A stretch of 64,000 nt of DNA from Hondaea fermentalgiana (lineage: Eukaryota > Sar > Bigyra > Thraustochytrida > Thraustochytriidae), in the NCBI GenBank assembly GCA_014084085.1, contig NPFB01000056.1, positions 90,996 through 154,995 of the forward strand, written 5' to 3'. Numbering within the stretch: the first letter of the stretch is position 1; every line of letters begins with the position of its first letter. This document shows positions 52,419-62,359 of this stretch, one piece after another. A model generated the notes under the pieces. It was not told the DNA's origin and ran no database searches. It worked only from the letters and a program-made list of their open reading frames with translations. The translations under genes were made by a program, and so were the position numbers.

Positions 52419-53351
52419 GCAGATTTGGGAGCTAAAAAAAAGACCGGGGCATCGGTGTCTTTTGGGGTCATCTCCAGGAGAAGACTCCAAGTCGTCCCGC
52501 TCCGATGCTCTCCGCAAGTCCGAGCGCGCGCGGTGCTCACGCGCTCGTTGGCCCGCTTGCACACAAGGGGATGGCGACGGGGACGGCAGGTTGCCTGCCA
52601 GCCCTCGGACGCCTCTCGTTGGGCGCAGTACCATCTGCACAAGGCAGGAGAAGCTAGCCGCTTTCCCGCGCGGCTCCCACGCGGCACGTTGGAAGCAACC
52701 AGCATCGCCACCAGCAACCAGCCGCTAGGAAGAAGCCGCGGCGCCTCGTCGTTCTTCGCCTTGATCCACCATCCGTCTGTCCACATCCCGCCCTCAAGTT
52801 CGCCAAAATCTTCGCCGCCGGTCTCTCGGTCCACGAGTCGCCGCCCACCGATCCAATCCTGCGCCGCTCGCCCGTTCTGCCCGTCGCATCCCATCCACCA
52901 TGGCCATCCCTCCGCGCGCAAGCATACCTCCTCGTCTCTCCCTCGATCCCTCGCTCCCTCGCTCCCCAGCCAGCTCGCCTGCACGCGCCGCGACGCTGGC
53001 CCGCTGCTGCTGCTGCTCGCCGTGCACGTGCTGGCCGAGCGAGCAAGAGAGAGGCCCTCGCCGCCTCCCGGGAGGGCCGGCGCCGCGCCTGCGCGCACCA
53101 GGACGCGCCCAGCAGGCGCAGCGGTCCTGGCAAGAGCGGGCGGCTCCGGCTTTCGGCCGCGCGCTCGGTCGCCGCGAGCGCGGGCGCGGGGAAGGCGAGT
53201 AAGTGACTTGGGGGCAGAGTCGCGAGGGGCGGAGAAAGAAAGGAAAAAGTAAGAAGAAAAAAAAGAAAGAAAGGAGGGAGGCGACGCCGCGTGCAACAGC
53301 AAACCGCCTTCACTTACTTCGCTCGCGCGGCGTGGGAGAAGAGCGCGCGGC

Positions 53352-53396
53352 GAGGAGAGGAGAGGAGAGGAGAGGAGAGGAGAGGAGAGGCGAGGC
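53352..53396. repeat. (GAGGA)n pentanucleotide repeat
   Basis: About eight units in the probable 5' UTR of the ankyrin gene. Confidence 0.9.
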
Positions 53397-53467
53397 GCGG
53401 GACGCTCGACGCGAGGGAAAGGGCAAGGGGAGGAGAAGCGGAAAGGACAGACGGACGGGAAGGGAAG

Positions 53468-54637
53468 ATGGTGAGCTTGCGGGACGCAGTGGCGAACGGC
53501 GACGTGGGCGCAGTGCAAAAGGCCGTGCGCAAGAACGGCAGGGCGATCGAGAGCACGGTCACGTCCAACGGCGACACACCGCTCATGTGGGCCGTGCAGA
53601 CCAACGAGGACGCGCAGATGGTCACGTGGTTCATTGGCGCGGGCGCAGCGCTCGACGCCCAGAACAACGAGGGGCTCACCGCGCTCATGGTCGCCTCGCG
53701 CTTCGGGAGAACCGAGTGCATGCAGCTCCTCATCGACGCCGGCGCCAACATCGACATCCAGGACAAAGAAGGCCTCACCGCCGTCATGATTGCTTGCAGG
53801 CACGGCAAGCTTGACGCGGCCCGCATCCTCGCCGAGCAGGGCGCTAAAATCGACACCCAAAACGATGACGGTAGGACCGCCCTGGTCTTCGCATGCGCAC
53901 TCGATCAACCCCGCATCGCACAAATGCTCATCGAGCACGACGCCGCGCTCGACCTGCAGGACGGAAAGGGATACACCGCCCTCATGTTCGCAAGTCTCTT
54001 TGACCAGACCGAAATCGCACAAATGCTCATCGACCGCGGCGCCAACATCGACCTCCAGAATGCAGAAGGCTGGACCGCGCTCATGCTCGCGTGCCGCTAC
54101 GACCAGCCGCAAACAGCGCAGCGCCTCATTCACTGCAACGCCAAGCTCGACCTCGAGAACAACCACGGCTGGAACGCGCTCATGTGCTCTTGTCTCTCGC
54201 CCATCCAAGGTTCGCAGACTCGTGAGGGTCTGCTCCAAGCCTTGCAGCTCTGCTGGATCGCAGGCTGCTCCATCGACCACAAGAATCACGACGGCCACGA
54301 CGCTCTCTCCATGGCCCGTCATTTTAAGCGCGACGACGCGGTGCGCTTCATCGAGTTCATTGCTTCCTCAGAGGTCGCGCAGATTCTCCTCCACGAACTC
54401 TCCATTCCGCGAGATGTCGTCGTCGCCTTTTACAAGGAAGGCTTTCACTCGGCACACGACTGTGCCATGCTTTTCGACGGCGACCTTGAAAAAATGGGCG
54501 TTCTCGACGCAACCAAGCGCCGGAACATCCGCAAGCGCTTCAAAATCGCGCGAACCCTTCCGCGCAAGTCCGTAGGAAAGCGTCTTTCCCTTTCCATGGC
54601 TGGCTATTTGCGCCGCAACTCACACAACTTCGTCTAG
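53468..54637 (+). CDS. Ankyrin-repeat protein with C-terminal SAM-like domain
   Basis: 389 codons from MVSLRDAVANGDVGAVQKAV; upstream in-frame codons are encoded by the GAGGA repeat. About eight ankyrin repeats of 33 residues cover ~5-300, several near-consensus with G-TALM-A and LI--GA-ID-Q cores, for example EGLTALMVASRFGRTECMQL and LIDAGANIDIQDKEG. Residues ~305-365 fit a SAM-like helical bundle (IPRDVVVAFYKEGFHSAHDC, EKMGVLDATKRRNIRKRF). The C-terminus is basic with RKSVGKRLSLSM, a possible kinase site. ANK-SAM proteins are scaffolds (ANKS/SHANK-like architecture); partners here are unknown. No signal peptide or membrane segment. Intronless. Confidence 0.85.
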   Translation: MVSLRDAVANGDVGAVQKAVRKNGRAIESTVTSNGDTPLMWAVQTNEDAQMVTWFIGAGAALDAQNNEGLTALMVASRFGRTECMQLLIDAGANIDIQDKEGLTAVMIACRHGKLDAARILAEQGAKIDTQNDDGRTALVFACALDQPRIAQMLIEHDAALDLQDGKGYTALMFASLFDQTEIAQMLIDRGANIDLQNAEGWTALMLACRYDQPQTAQRLIHCNAKLDLENNHGWNALMCSCLSPIQGSQTREGLLQALQLCWIAGCSIDHKNHDGHDALSMARHFKRDDAVRFIEFIASSEVAQILLHELSIPRDVVVAFYKEGFHSAHDCAMLFDGDLEKMGVLDATKRRNIRKRFKIARTLPRKSVGKRLSLSMAGYLRRNSHNFV

Positions 54638-55670
54638 ACGCGGGGGAAATTTGGCCTTTTTCATCGCTCCTTTTTCTCTCCCATGCGCAGCTTTACATCT
54701 TGTGCCATCATGTTTGATTGATCCTTATAATCGCGTTTCATATTCCATTTTGTTCCTATCCACTCTTCCTCTTTTTCTGCTCTTCTCTTCTCGTCTCTTC
54801 GCTTCGCTTCTTTTCACCCGCGGCTTTTTACCGGCAAGGGAAAAGGTACATGCGTTGGTTCTTGCCAAACTCTGGAATGTTATTTCCATGTCTGATCAGA
54901 CGAATCGACAAGCACAAGATACGAAAGCGCTTCAAGCAGGATGGAATTCGATCCAATCAAAAGGTCAATAGAATTCAAATGTAAGATTGTGGACCTACAC
55001 CCACGCGCAGATGCCAACTATTTCAAATGCAAAGCGCCAGGCGTCAGCAAATTTCCATACTGCTCTTTGCCATGGGTTCTAGGCAAGTCATGGCGACAAA
55101 TTCCCTCACTTCTTCATTGCATTCTGCCGTTGCTTCTTTCAAAAGTGAAAAGGATTTACGTGGTAACAAGTTTACGTACTGCTTTTTACCGTTGGTTCTT
55201 GGCGACTCTTGGCAATTTCTAAGATGAGAAGCATCAATGCGTCGACAAATTCCCTCACTTCTTTATTGCTCATTCTTGAAAGTAAAAAGCATCAACAAGT
55301 CTCTTTGCCTTTTTGCCATTGATCGTTAAAAACAGGGCGCATGGCGCACGAATCTCTCTCTAAAAATATAGTAAGGTCGTCACATCGAAACAAGAAACCT
55401 AAAATCAATGACCTCAAATTACTACTACAAAGCGTCTGCAAAAAGAATGTTTTTGTAAAGCATCAGAGTAATAAAGCGCATTCCGTTCACCGGCTACAAA
55501 AGCAGCCTCAAACAAGAGGTGTCAGAATATTGCTAGAAATCATCACATGCTGGAATTTTCATGTTGAGCTCTCCATCCAAACCAAACTCATCAAACTCCT
55601 CCCACCCGGCTCCGGCGCCGTCATCCACCCCTCCCATCGCCAGGCGCCATCCCTTCCTAGATGCATGCAC
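54638..55670. other. Lower-GC spacer with degenerate repeats
   Basis: Recurrent degenerate copies of 'ctttttaccgttggttcttgg' at about 54823-54880, 55058-55090, 55178-55215 and 55300-55325, and of 'cgacaaattccctcacttct' at 55094 and 55242. A 116-codon frame (55341-55691) has no recognisable content. Confidence 0.45.
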
Positions 55671-55755
55671 ATTGAATCAGGTGCCATTTAACGTTCGACC
55701 TATAATCACCACACTGTTCATAAGCAGAGCTGGCGAATCAAACGAGGTATCATCA
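55671..55755. repeat. Direct repeat copy A (85 bp)
   Basis: Nearly identical to copy B at 55852-55937, offset 181 bp. It contains the exon-like segment 55681-55746. Confidence 0.9.
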
Positions 55756-58700
55756 AATTCAATCTTCAACCATCCACAGCAAACTGTCTCACTCCACAGT
55801 CCGTCACATCCATTCTCTTCGTCTTCGAGCGCGCGGTCACGCGGCTCGCAATTTGAATCAGGTGCCAATTTTACGTTCGACCTATAATCACCACACTGTT
55901 CATAAGCAGAGCTGGCGAATCAAACGAGGTATCATCATCTTCGATCGGTAAAATCTCTCTCTCACCCCCTCTCTCCACCACTCCCTTCCTCCCACCCGCA
56001 TCTGCAGTGACAGACGAATACGCAATGCAGAATGTGCCGTCGTAATTAGTGACAAGCATCCACAGAAGAGGACACGTGCCGTGGAAAAACGGTTACAGTT
56101 TGTCTGCTGCTGCCGAGCTGCTGATGCAACCCAGCGTCTGTTGTGCGGCGCATGAGTTGATCTGGAGAGCAAGGGTACAATTAAGTGGCCCTCCAAATCA
56201 TCAGGTAAAGTGAAACACGCCGGGTTTCCACACACTCCCCCACTCTCTCTCGTTCCTTTTCAGACTGTCGGCGTCATGGTTTAGCCCCGTGATTAGAGAC
56301 ACAGAGTGTCTACACAGCGCTTAAGATGAAACGCGGCAGCGCGACCTTGCTCCTACCGGGTAGAACCAGCCAAGGAGCATCCCCCCGAAAGAGGACGCTC
56401 AACCCGGACGGCTCAATACCTTTCAGAACAAGCGCACCTGGACAATTAGTATTGGATCTTTGTCAACACATATACCTCACCAAAAAGAAAGTAGGCGTGC
56501 TTAATGACGAGACTGCCGCATTCCCCGTGTTAGAAGGCGCCAGCAGTCTTGATCCTTGGGTACATTTTCCCTCTCTCTTACACACTCTCCTTGTCTTCCC
56601 TCTCGGCGATGCCGTCACCATCTCCTCAAAGTCGCGTCCTACGTGCTGTAGAAACAATATCATAAAAAAGAAACAGTCAGTTCGTCGGCCCTCCTGGAAT
56701 TCGCAAAAGTAGTTTCACAGCGCGTCAAGAACAGCAATTGAAATTTGAAGCAGTCATCGGGTCTCCTCGGGCTGACTGCCTTCTCTCTAACCCCCCTCCC
56801 CCCCCCCCCCCCCCCACACACACACCGAGACTCAAATACACACAACAGCGCGAGCGCGCATGCAGCCTCACTCAAAACAGCTTCGGGTCTGATAAGTTGC
56901 GTAGAAATCGCTCACGAGCTGTCAGATCCGAAAGATGGTATGTTCAGCAAAATCTTCATTCCCGCCGCCTCTGCATGCACGCACACCCCTCATTCTCCAT
57001 TCATCTGGAACACAACCCCACCCATGACTCTCCCCCAGAACCCACCCTCCTCCATGCTCGGATCAGTCCATCTAGTAGAGGAATTATATGAAAACCACAC
57101 GGGGATGAGCACAGACTAAAGCGCATTCAGAGTAGCTGGTAAGACATCACATCCGTGCACCCCACCCACACGCACACCTGGCCCCACACGCACACAGTGA
57201 CTTAAACGATCGACTTTCCATGCCGGTCTCAAACCTGATCGAAACCTCCTCAGACTTAAAAAGCTCGATTGTGTTCATTCCTCAAATGCCGAGACATATT
57301 GAGTGTTGAATTTCAGTTGAGCATCATAGGAGAACCAGGTCCTACACACGCCGCCATCCCCCTAAGAAGACCGCCTCCTGCCCTTTCGACCCGATGCTTT
57401 CTACGTCTTTGACTCAATTGCTGCTTCAAATACAGCCACGTGCGCGAATATCAACGTACCTCATGTCGACCATGCCGACAACCAGTGCGGTCAGTGTAAC
57501 TATGACTATAAATGGTGCCTCAACGCCAACGGCAAGCAATGACTGCATGCCAAAAAAGGCTCGGCGTCATGCTCGAAGACGAGCTGCTTCTTCACCCCGC
57601 TCCACGCAAAGCCAAACCTTGTCGAACTCCGCATCCCAACACCCACACCTCACCCAGATTGAATATACGGGCGCGTAGCGATCCGCAAAGACCAAAGAGC
57701 TCAGCCGACCGACTCTAAGAGCGTATCCAAGCTTGTGGCGCTGTCAAAATTGAATACAATCGGGAGGAGGATCTCCACGACTGTACTATCTCAGCGCAAG
57801 ACCCCTTGACTTGCTGCTTCCCACTCACGTAACCCCCCATACTACCCACAATATTTGCATCTTCCGAGCCGTCGGTCGTTGTTGTAGATCCGCGCGCGCT
57901 CATAAAGTGCACTTGTTGCATCAGAGAGATTCCCATTTCCGTCCTCTCGGCATCGCACGCTGTCCACTACAGACAAGTGCTAACGATGTCCCTATTTGGA
58001 GTACTCTTCATCTGTAGACCAGACATGGATAACAACATCCCGCTTTCGTTAGAGAATTTGTTTCGTCACACAAAATATTGACAAAAGGAATGCCCGTCAC
58101 AGCGACTCTCTTGCACAGGTTCATATCATGATCGGATCCGCCAATCGTATATGAGCTGAGAACGATATTTCTCTTCAACGGACATAGTCCTCGAAGCGAG
58201 CTGGGTTATAAGTAAAACTTATCGTCATCTCCGACATGACAGTTCACCCTTGCAAAAAGAGTCTCGTGTGTGCGTGCGCATTCCTGATGAAGAAAGAGAA
58301 TCCTCTATAGCATATTAAGCACGTACCTGCATCGAACTTGACTGGTGTAAACAGTCATCCTCTCTCCATATACTCTCTACCCAAACTCTAAACTCTGCTC
58401 TCGCCATTTTCCACTCCGTCCCTTGTACTTGTCCATGAAGCGATCAGCCAGTGTGAATACGATTCGCAGCACGTATAGGCTCAGAATACAAAAGTGCATC
58501 CCCTCGCTTAACCATTGACAGAAATACATGGCACATCTTTGTCTCTTCCACTCTCTGCTGCCCCGCCCCAAGCGAGCGATCAGCCGTCATTTTGACTTCA
58601 CATGGATGTCAGAAAATGTAGATAAGTATAGTGTTGAGCATCCTCTCGCACGATACCATCCACCCCGCGCACAACAACAACAGCATCAATGCTGCCCCCC

Positions 58701-58936
58701 ACTCCTGTCTGTAAAGAGACCATAACAGCAAACATCGTCAGACGTCACGGGTTCTTTCGCGCCATGTGCACATCTTCCACCCACCTCTCCCCCAGCTCCC
58801 GTGTCTCTTCGCTGCGCATGCACTTAGGGCTCAGTCGATGGGTGGTGATCCTGAAGGATCTGGTGGTCATCGCAAAAAAGTGGGCTGGTGGACCCGAGCT
58901 ACCCGTCTGATTAATAAATACATATCATCGCCCTGA
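55681..58936 (+). pseudogene. Cryptic intron-rich gene or decayed gene, exon-like fragments
   Basis: No frame exceeds 128 codons, yet many + strand segments read like protein and are bounded by splice-like sites. They include 55681-55746 (22 codons between CAG and GTATCA); an intron 56205-56263 (GTAAAG...TTTTCAG); 56326-56559 (78 codons, MKRGSATLLLPGRTSQ, then a GTACAT donor); an intron 57139-57197 (GTAAGA...CACACAG) joined in phase to LSMPVSNLIETSSDLKSSIV; a Cys-rich PSI-like segment 57369-57659 with an internal TGA; 57720-57828 joined in phase across intron 57829-57972 to 57973-58081 (TMSLFGVLFICRPDMDNN); an open stretch 58160-58315; and a possible terminal exon 58796-58936 that ends shortly after an AATAAA. 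The complete chain cannot be joined without stops, so it may be a pseudogene or a gene whose exons I have not resolved. The pieces suggest a Cys-rich, membrane-associated extracellular protein. Confidence 0.33.
55852..55937. repeat. Direct repeat copy B (86 bp)
   Basis: Differs from copy A only at a few bases around 55867-55872, including a one-base insertion that shifts the exon-like frame. Confidence 0.9.
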
Positions 58937-59795
58937 CGTGCATGCCCAACAAGTCTCTCTCTCTCTCTCTCCATTGATCCAGAAACGCATGTACGTCTCT
59001 ATTCCATCATCATGGGTCAGAAATAAAATTGGAGTTGTTCCTCACGCAGCAACCCTCAACGGAGCGCCATCGAGAAGGGGAATCCTTGTTCTCCTCATTC
59101 CCATGCCCTATTCGCACACCATTATGCGCACACGCATTAACACACTCGCTTTTCACGTACAAAGTCGATTTGCCATCTCAATGATGAGATGCGCAAGAAT
59201 AAGAAAGGTATGTATAGGTACAGTTGTGAAAACTGTCAAACCAATGCGTCAGAACGTGCAAACTCTCGATTTCTTCTCTTGTGCCCTGCACAACACACAG
59301 ACGTGTTAAGCAGGCCGTCTGCCTACGCCGGGAAAGCCATCATTGAAACCACAGCATGTTTTATCCACATGGTTGAACGAGGAGCGACCCTCTTTCGGCC
59401 GGGTAAACGGTAAATGTGTTGTAATCATCGGCTCCTTCTTCCCCGCGTCAGAAACTGACGGTCGTGCCTATGCACGCTTGTCGTGTACAGGGCAGTGCGG
59501 TGCCACTTACTATACAGTCTGCGCAAGCCAAACCTTTGTCAGTCGCTCCGGTTCCCTTCCTCATTATCTCGGATCTCTTTGTCTCTCTTTCTCGCCCCCC
59601 TCGCATTGGCTCGGTTGGTGGTGCATGTAAATGTTAACGTCACAGAAAGTGGCGCTCTACAACATGAGAGCACCATCGGTTCGAATTATCAACCCGTGGT
59701 TTGGGCCTTCCTCATCGCCAGACAGCAAGCACACATTCTCTTATTCCATGTGCTTGTTCCTCTCTCCCCTCTTTCTCCTCCAACCTCACACGTAC
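58937..59795. other. Lower-GC spacer with more exon-like fragments
   Basis: After a CT microsatellite (58953-58970) comes an exon-like + frame near 59020-59150 (read EIKLELFLTQQPSTERHREG) and a 74-codon frame from 59189 with a CENC pair. None is recognised. This could continue the 55.7-58.9 kb gene or be a second one. Confidence 0.3.
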
Positions 59796-60623
59796 CTAGG
59801 ATTTAAAATATTCCTCATAAGTCCTCCGCAGAACGTAGCCGCTCGAACTTGTGTTTGGCAAATTCAGTCTTCGCCGCACCTTTTGCCAAAGGTGGTTCGC
59901 GACAATGTGGTCGTAACCACCTGTCGCCTTTACAGCATCATACAACTTGGTAGGATGAATAAGAACGCCTTTAAGACCCGTCAGCTTGCTCATGTAGCGC
60001 TCGCGATGGCCTGAAAAGACAACACCACGCCCTGTGAGCATCGAAGAGTCAAGAAACTCTTGCGCTGTCATGGTCCCCACGGCGTCATCCGGTATGTGCG
60101 CCCTGTCGCCGATCTTGAGATCTGCGCGACCGCCCACATCCGTGATTCTCCCCAACGCATCGACGCGGATCGAAGCGAGGTCCACGGCAGGGACCTCGAC
60201 TTCGAACGCATAGGGATAGGTCCCGACCTGATCGGCAAAGGCAATGGAATAACGAAGTTGAGCCGTATTGGCGCTGTTGGGGCTCCGCTTGCGCTTCTTT
60301 CGTTTCCGCTTGCGCCCCGAGGGCTCATTCGCGATCTCGAGGTCGGCGAGGTCGCCTTCGTCCTCCTCGCCGTTAAAGGAGGCATCGTCATCGTACCCAT
60401 CGCTACCGGCGACCACCCGTTTCTTGGTCTGTCGGCCGGATCGCGTCGTGTACTCCTCCTCGTCATCGTCGTCGTCGTCGAGGTCGAGGCCGTTGCCGGT
60501 GTAGCCGGCGCCGGCCGCATTGGAGGCGCCGTAGCCGCGGCGCTCGTGCTTGAGGCCGGACTCGCGGACGGCTCTGGCGCCGCGTTTGGTGCGCCGCTGC
60601 TGCTGCTGCGCTGCGGCTGCGGC
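59796..60623 (-). CDS. ARID-domain protein, 5' part lost in assembly gap
   Basis: About 275 codons from the gap edge to the stop at 59796-59798. The N-terminal visible part is low complexity: an Ala/Gln run, an acidic run (LDLDDDDDDEEEYTTRSGR) and a basic nuclear-localisation-like GRKRKRKKRKRS. A globular region follows (LRYSIAFADQVGTYPYAFEV). The last ~60 residues match the C-terminal half of an ARID/BRIGHT domain: LYDAVKATGGYDHIVANHLW, QKVRRRLNLP and a final aromatic helix YVLRRTYEEYF. ARID domains bind DNA, often in chromatin-remodelling complexes, so a nuclear role is likely. A frame continues beyond the gap (HSFSKQEGAAAAAA in 60724-60855) but has no ATG, so the start is unknown. A GTACGT hexamer directly follows the stop codon. 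Confidence 0.65.
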   Translation of the reverse strand, partial: AAAAAQQQQRRTKRGARAVRESGLKHERRGYGASNAAGAGYTGNGLDLDDDDDDEEEYTTRSGRQTKKRVVAGSDGYDDDASFNGEEDEGDLADLEIANEPSGRKRKRKKRKRSPNSANTAQLRYSIAFADQVGTYPYAFEVEVPAVDLASIRVDALGRITDVGGRADLKIGDRAHIPDDAVGTMTAQEFLDSSMLTGRGVVFSGHRERYMSKLTGLKGVLIHPTKLYDAVKATGGYDHIVANHLWQKVRRRLNLPNTSSSGYVLRRTYEEYFKS

Positions 60624-60723
60624 NNNNNNNNNNNNNNNNNNNNNNNNNNNNNNNNNNNNNNNNNNNNNNNNNNNNNNNNNNNNNNNNNNNNNNNNNNNNN
60701 NNNNNNNNNNNNNNNNNNNNNNN
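60624..60723. other. Assembly gap of 100 N
   Basis: Exactly 100 N, a placeholder gap inside the ARID-protein gene, flanked by GC-rich Ala/Gln-coding sequence. Confidence 0.98.
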
Positions 60724-60855
60724 GAGGCCCTCGCCGCCTCGGCCTGCCGCGGGCTGCGCTGCGAGCCGCACGTTTCCCGCGGGCTCCCGCCGCCGCGGAT
60801 TGGTTGGTTGCGGCGCCGCCGCGGCTGCCGCGCCTTCCTGCTTCGAGAATGAATG

Positions 60856-61367
60856 GGTGATTGGTTGATTGATTGACGGATTGATCGATCATTGGTCGCG
60901 TCCACTTCCTCCCCCTATCTGCGAGTCGCCCGCCCGCGCGAAAAACGCTGCGGCCGCCCGCGCAACACGAGTATCCGCGCGCGCCGCACTTGCGCGCCCG
61001 CGCCCGCAAGTGCGCGACGAGGCGATACCGCGCTTACCGGAATTCGTGGACGCGAGAAAAAAGGCCCCAAGCGGGGCGCGGTCGCGGCGCGGAGCCACGC
61101 CGATAGGTCTTTTAGAGACCTCGCGTCCTGCGTTCTGTTCTCTTCGCGTTCCCTCCAGGGACGACCGTGAGTATATCGGAGAAGTGATCTTGCGAGGGAA
61201 GAGAAGACAAGAGAAGGAAAAGTCGATCGCGACGAGTGCGAGCGCAGCGACTGCGACGCGGAGACGCGCACGGTGAGCCTCTCTTGAGCCAGACCGTGAG
61301 GCTGCGCGCTTTCGAGGGCGAACGAGCAGAGCAGGGCAGAGCAGCTGCAGATCGGAATTGAGGTAGA
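60856..61367. promoter_or_regulatory. Divergent promoter region, ARID protein and Nudix hydrolase
   Basis: GC-rich spacer between a minus-strand and a plus-strand gene. TTGATTGATTGA-type repeats lie at 60860-60890. No defined element is seen; the role is inferred from geometry. Confidence 0.35.
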
Positions 61368-61991
61368 ATGGCGACCAAGAAGGAGAACAGGGCCAGCGCC
61401 AAGCTCCTCAAGACCGAGCCGGTGCAGCCCGAGGGCTTCAAGTGGGTGCAGCTCGCCAAGCTCACGTACGAAGACGCCGAGGGGAAGGAACGACAATGGG
61501 AAATGTCCATGCGCAGCACGCGCAAGGGTGACGTCGACGGCGTTGCGGTGGTCTGCAGGCTTCTGAAAAAGGGCGAGAAGCCCAAGACGGTGCTCGTGTC
61601 GCAGTTTCGACCGCCTGCTAACGCGTACGTGCTCGAGGTTCCAGCCGGCCTCGTCGACGAGGGCGAGACAGCAGAACAGGCTGCTATCCGCGAGCTCAAG
61701 GAGGAAACTGGCTTTACCGCAACGCGTGTGACGCACGTCTCGCCCATTGTGCTTTCTGATCCCGGCGTATCTGGCGACACAATGCAATACGTCACGGTGG
61801 AGGTCGATCTCGACGCAGAGGAAAATCTCAACCCAAAGGCGAATCCAGAGGAGGGCGAGCACATTGACATCCATATTGTAGAAATTGATAGCCTCCTCAG
61901 CGTACTGCAGGATCCAACTCAAGTTGTGCAGGATCGTCCCAAGGTTGTCGTCGATGCTCGTCTTTTCGGTCTGGCGCTCTCAATGCTGTAA
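61368..61991 (+). CDS. Nudix hydrolase, ADP-sugar pyrophosphatase (NUDT5-like)
   Basis: 207 codons, intronless, starting MATKKENRASAKLL. Residues ~25-60 form the antiparallel strands typical of ADP-ribose pyrophosphatases (KWVQLAKLTYEDAEGKERQW). VSQFRPPANAYVLEVPAGL leads into a perfect Nudix box at ~94-116, GLVDEGETAEQAAIRELKEE then TGF (G-x5-E-x7-RE-x2-EE-x-G-x), whose Glu residues bind Mg2+. Length and the QFRPP-x8-E-PAGL signature match NUDT5 and yeast YSA1, which split ADP-ribose to AMP and ribose-5-phosphate. It probably acts in cytosol or nucleus as no targeting peptide is seen. Substrate choice is inferred from the family. Confidence 0.9.
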   Translation: MATKKENRASAKLLKTEPVQPEGFKWVQLAKLTYEDAEGKERQWEMSMRSTRKGDVDGVAVVCRLLKKGEKPKTVLVSQFRPPANAYVLEVPAGLVDEGETAEQAAIRELKEETGFTATRVTHVSPIVLSDPGVSGDTMQYVTVEVDLDAEENLNPKANPEEGEHIDIHIVEIDSLLSVLQDPTQVVQDRPKVVVDARLFGLALSML

Positions 61992-61995
61992 TAAA
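61990..61995 (+). terminator. AATAAA polyadenylation-like signal overlapping the stop codon
   Basis: The Nudix stop TAA (61989-61991) is the start of TAATAAA. It matches the canonical hexamer, but so close to the stop it may be coincidental. Confidence 0.35.
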
Positions 61996-62359
61996 TATAT
62001 AAGTAGAACGAATTTCAGAATACAAAGAAGGCACCCTGAACTGGCCCCTACCTTCATCATGATCTTTTACTTCACACGCAAGATGATAATCCGCGACGTA
62101 TTTTTGGTGACCGATACTTATGTTCATACATGCCTTATGTTTCCTTGCGGTCTGCCGTTCTCAAAATTCTGTGCAAGAATCAACGAAGGCTCACGTAGAC
62201 GTGCTCGTAAGGGACACTCCTCCGTGAAGTGTAGTAAACTAGCTTTCGTCGTCTTGGAAAAAAAAAAATCTACTTTACTTCACACATTTCTAAAACTACG
62301 CGACGTGTTGTTGTCCGTCAGAATCTTGATTCATTCATCCATGACGCAATCACTCACGA
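61996..62359. other. Convergent 3' spacer
   Basis: AT-rich spacer between the Nudix gene (+) and the coiled-coil gene (-). No gene seen. Confidence 0.4.

Larger units (their letters stand above)
51664..53467. other. Intergenic with several short tandem repeats
   Basis: 1.8 kb before the ankyrin gene. It holds CAAGA, GTGCGCGTGA-type and 22-bp repeats and a GAGGA run just upstream of the ankyrin start. Long frames on the minus strand (52169-54322) are antisense shadows. Confidence 0.5.

Noticed and set aside
52169..54322. 717-codon minus-strand ORF
   Set aside because: Antisense to the ankyrin-SAM gene. Its apparent repeats mirror the ankyrin repeats on the other strand.
58321..58530. Minus-strand small membrane-like ORF (MYFCQWLSEGMHFCILSLYV)
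   Set aside because: About 50 codons with one hydrophobic stretch, but the + strand shows better splice-phase continuity nearby and no second exon on the minus strand gives a sensible product.
59640..59710. B-box-like GGTTCGAATTA
   Set aside because: No A box or cloverleaf pairing upstream, so not called as a tRNA.
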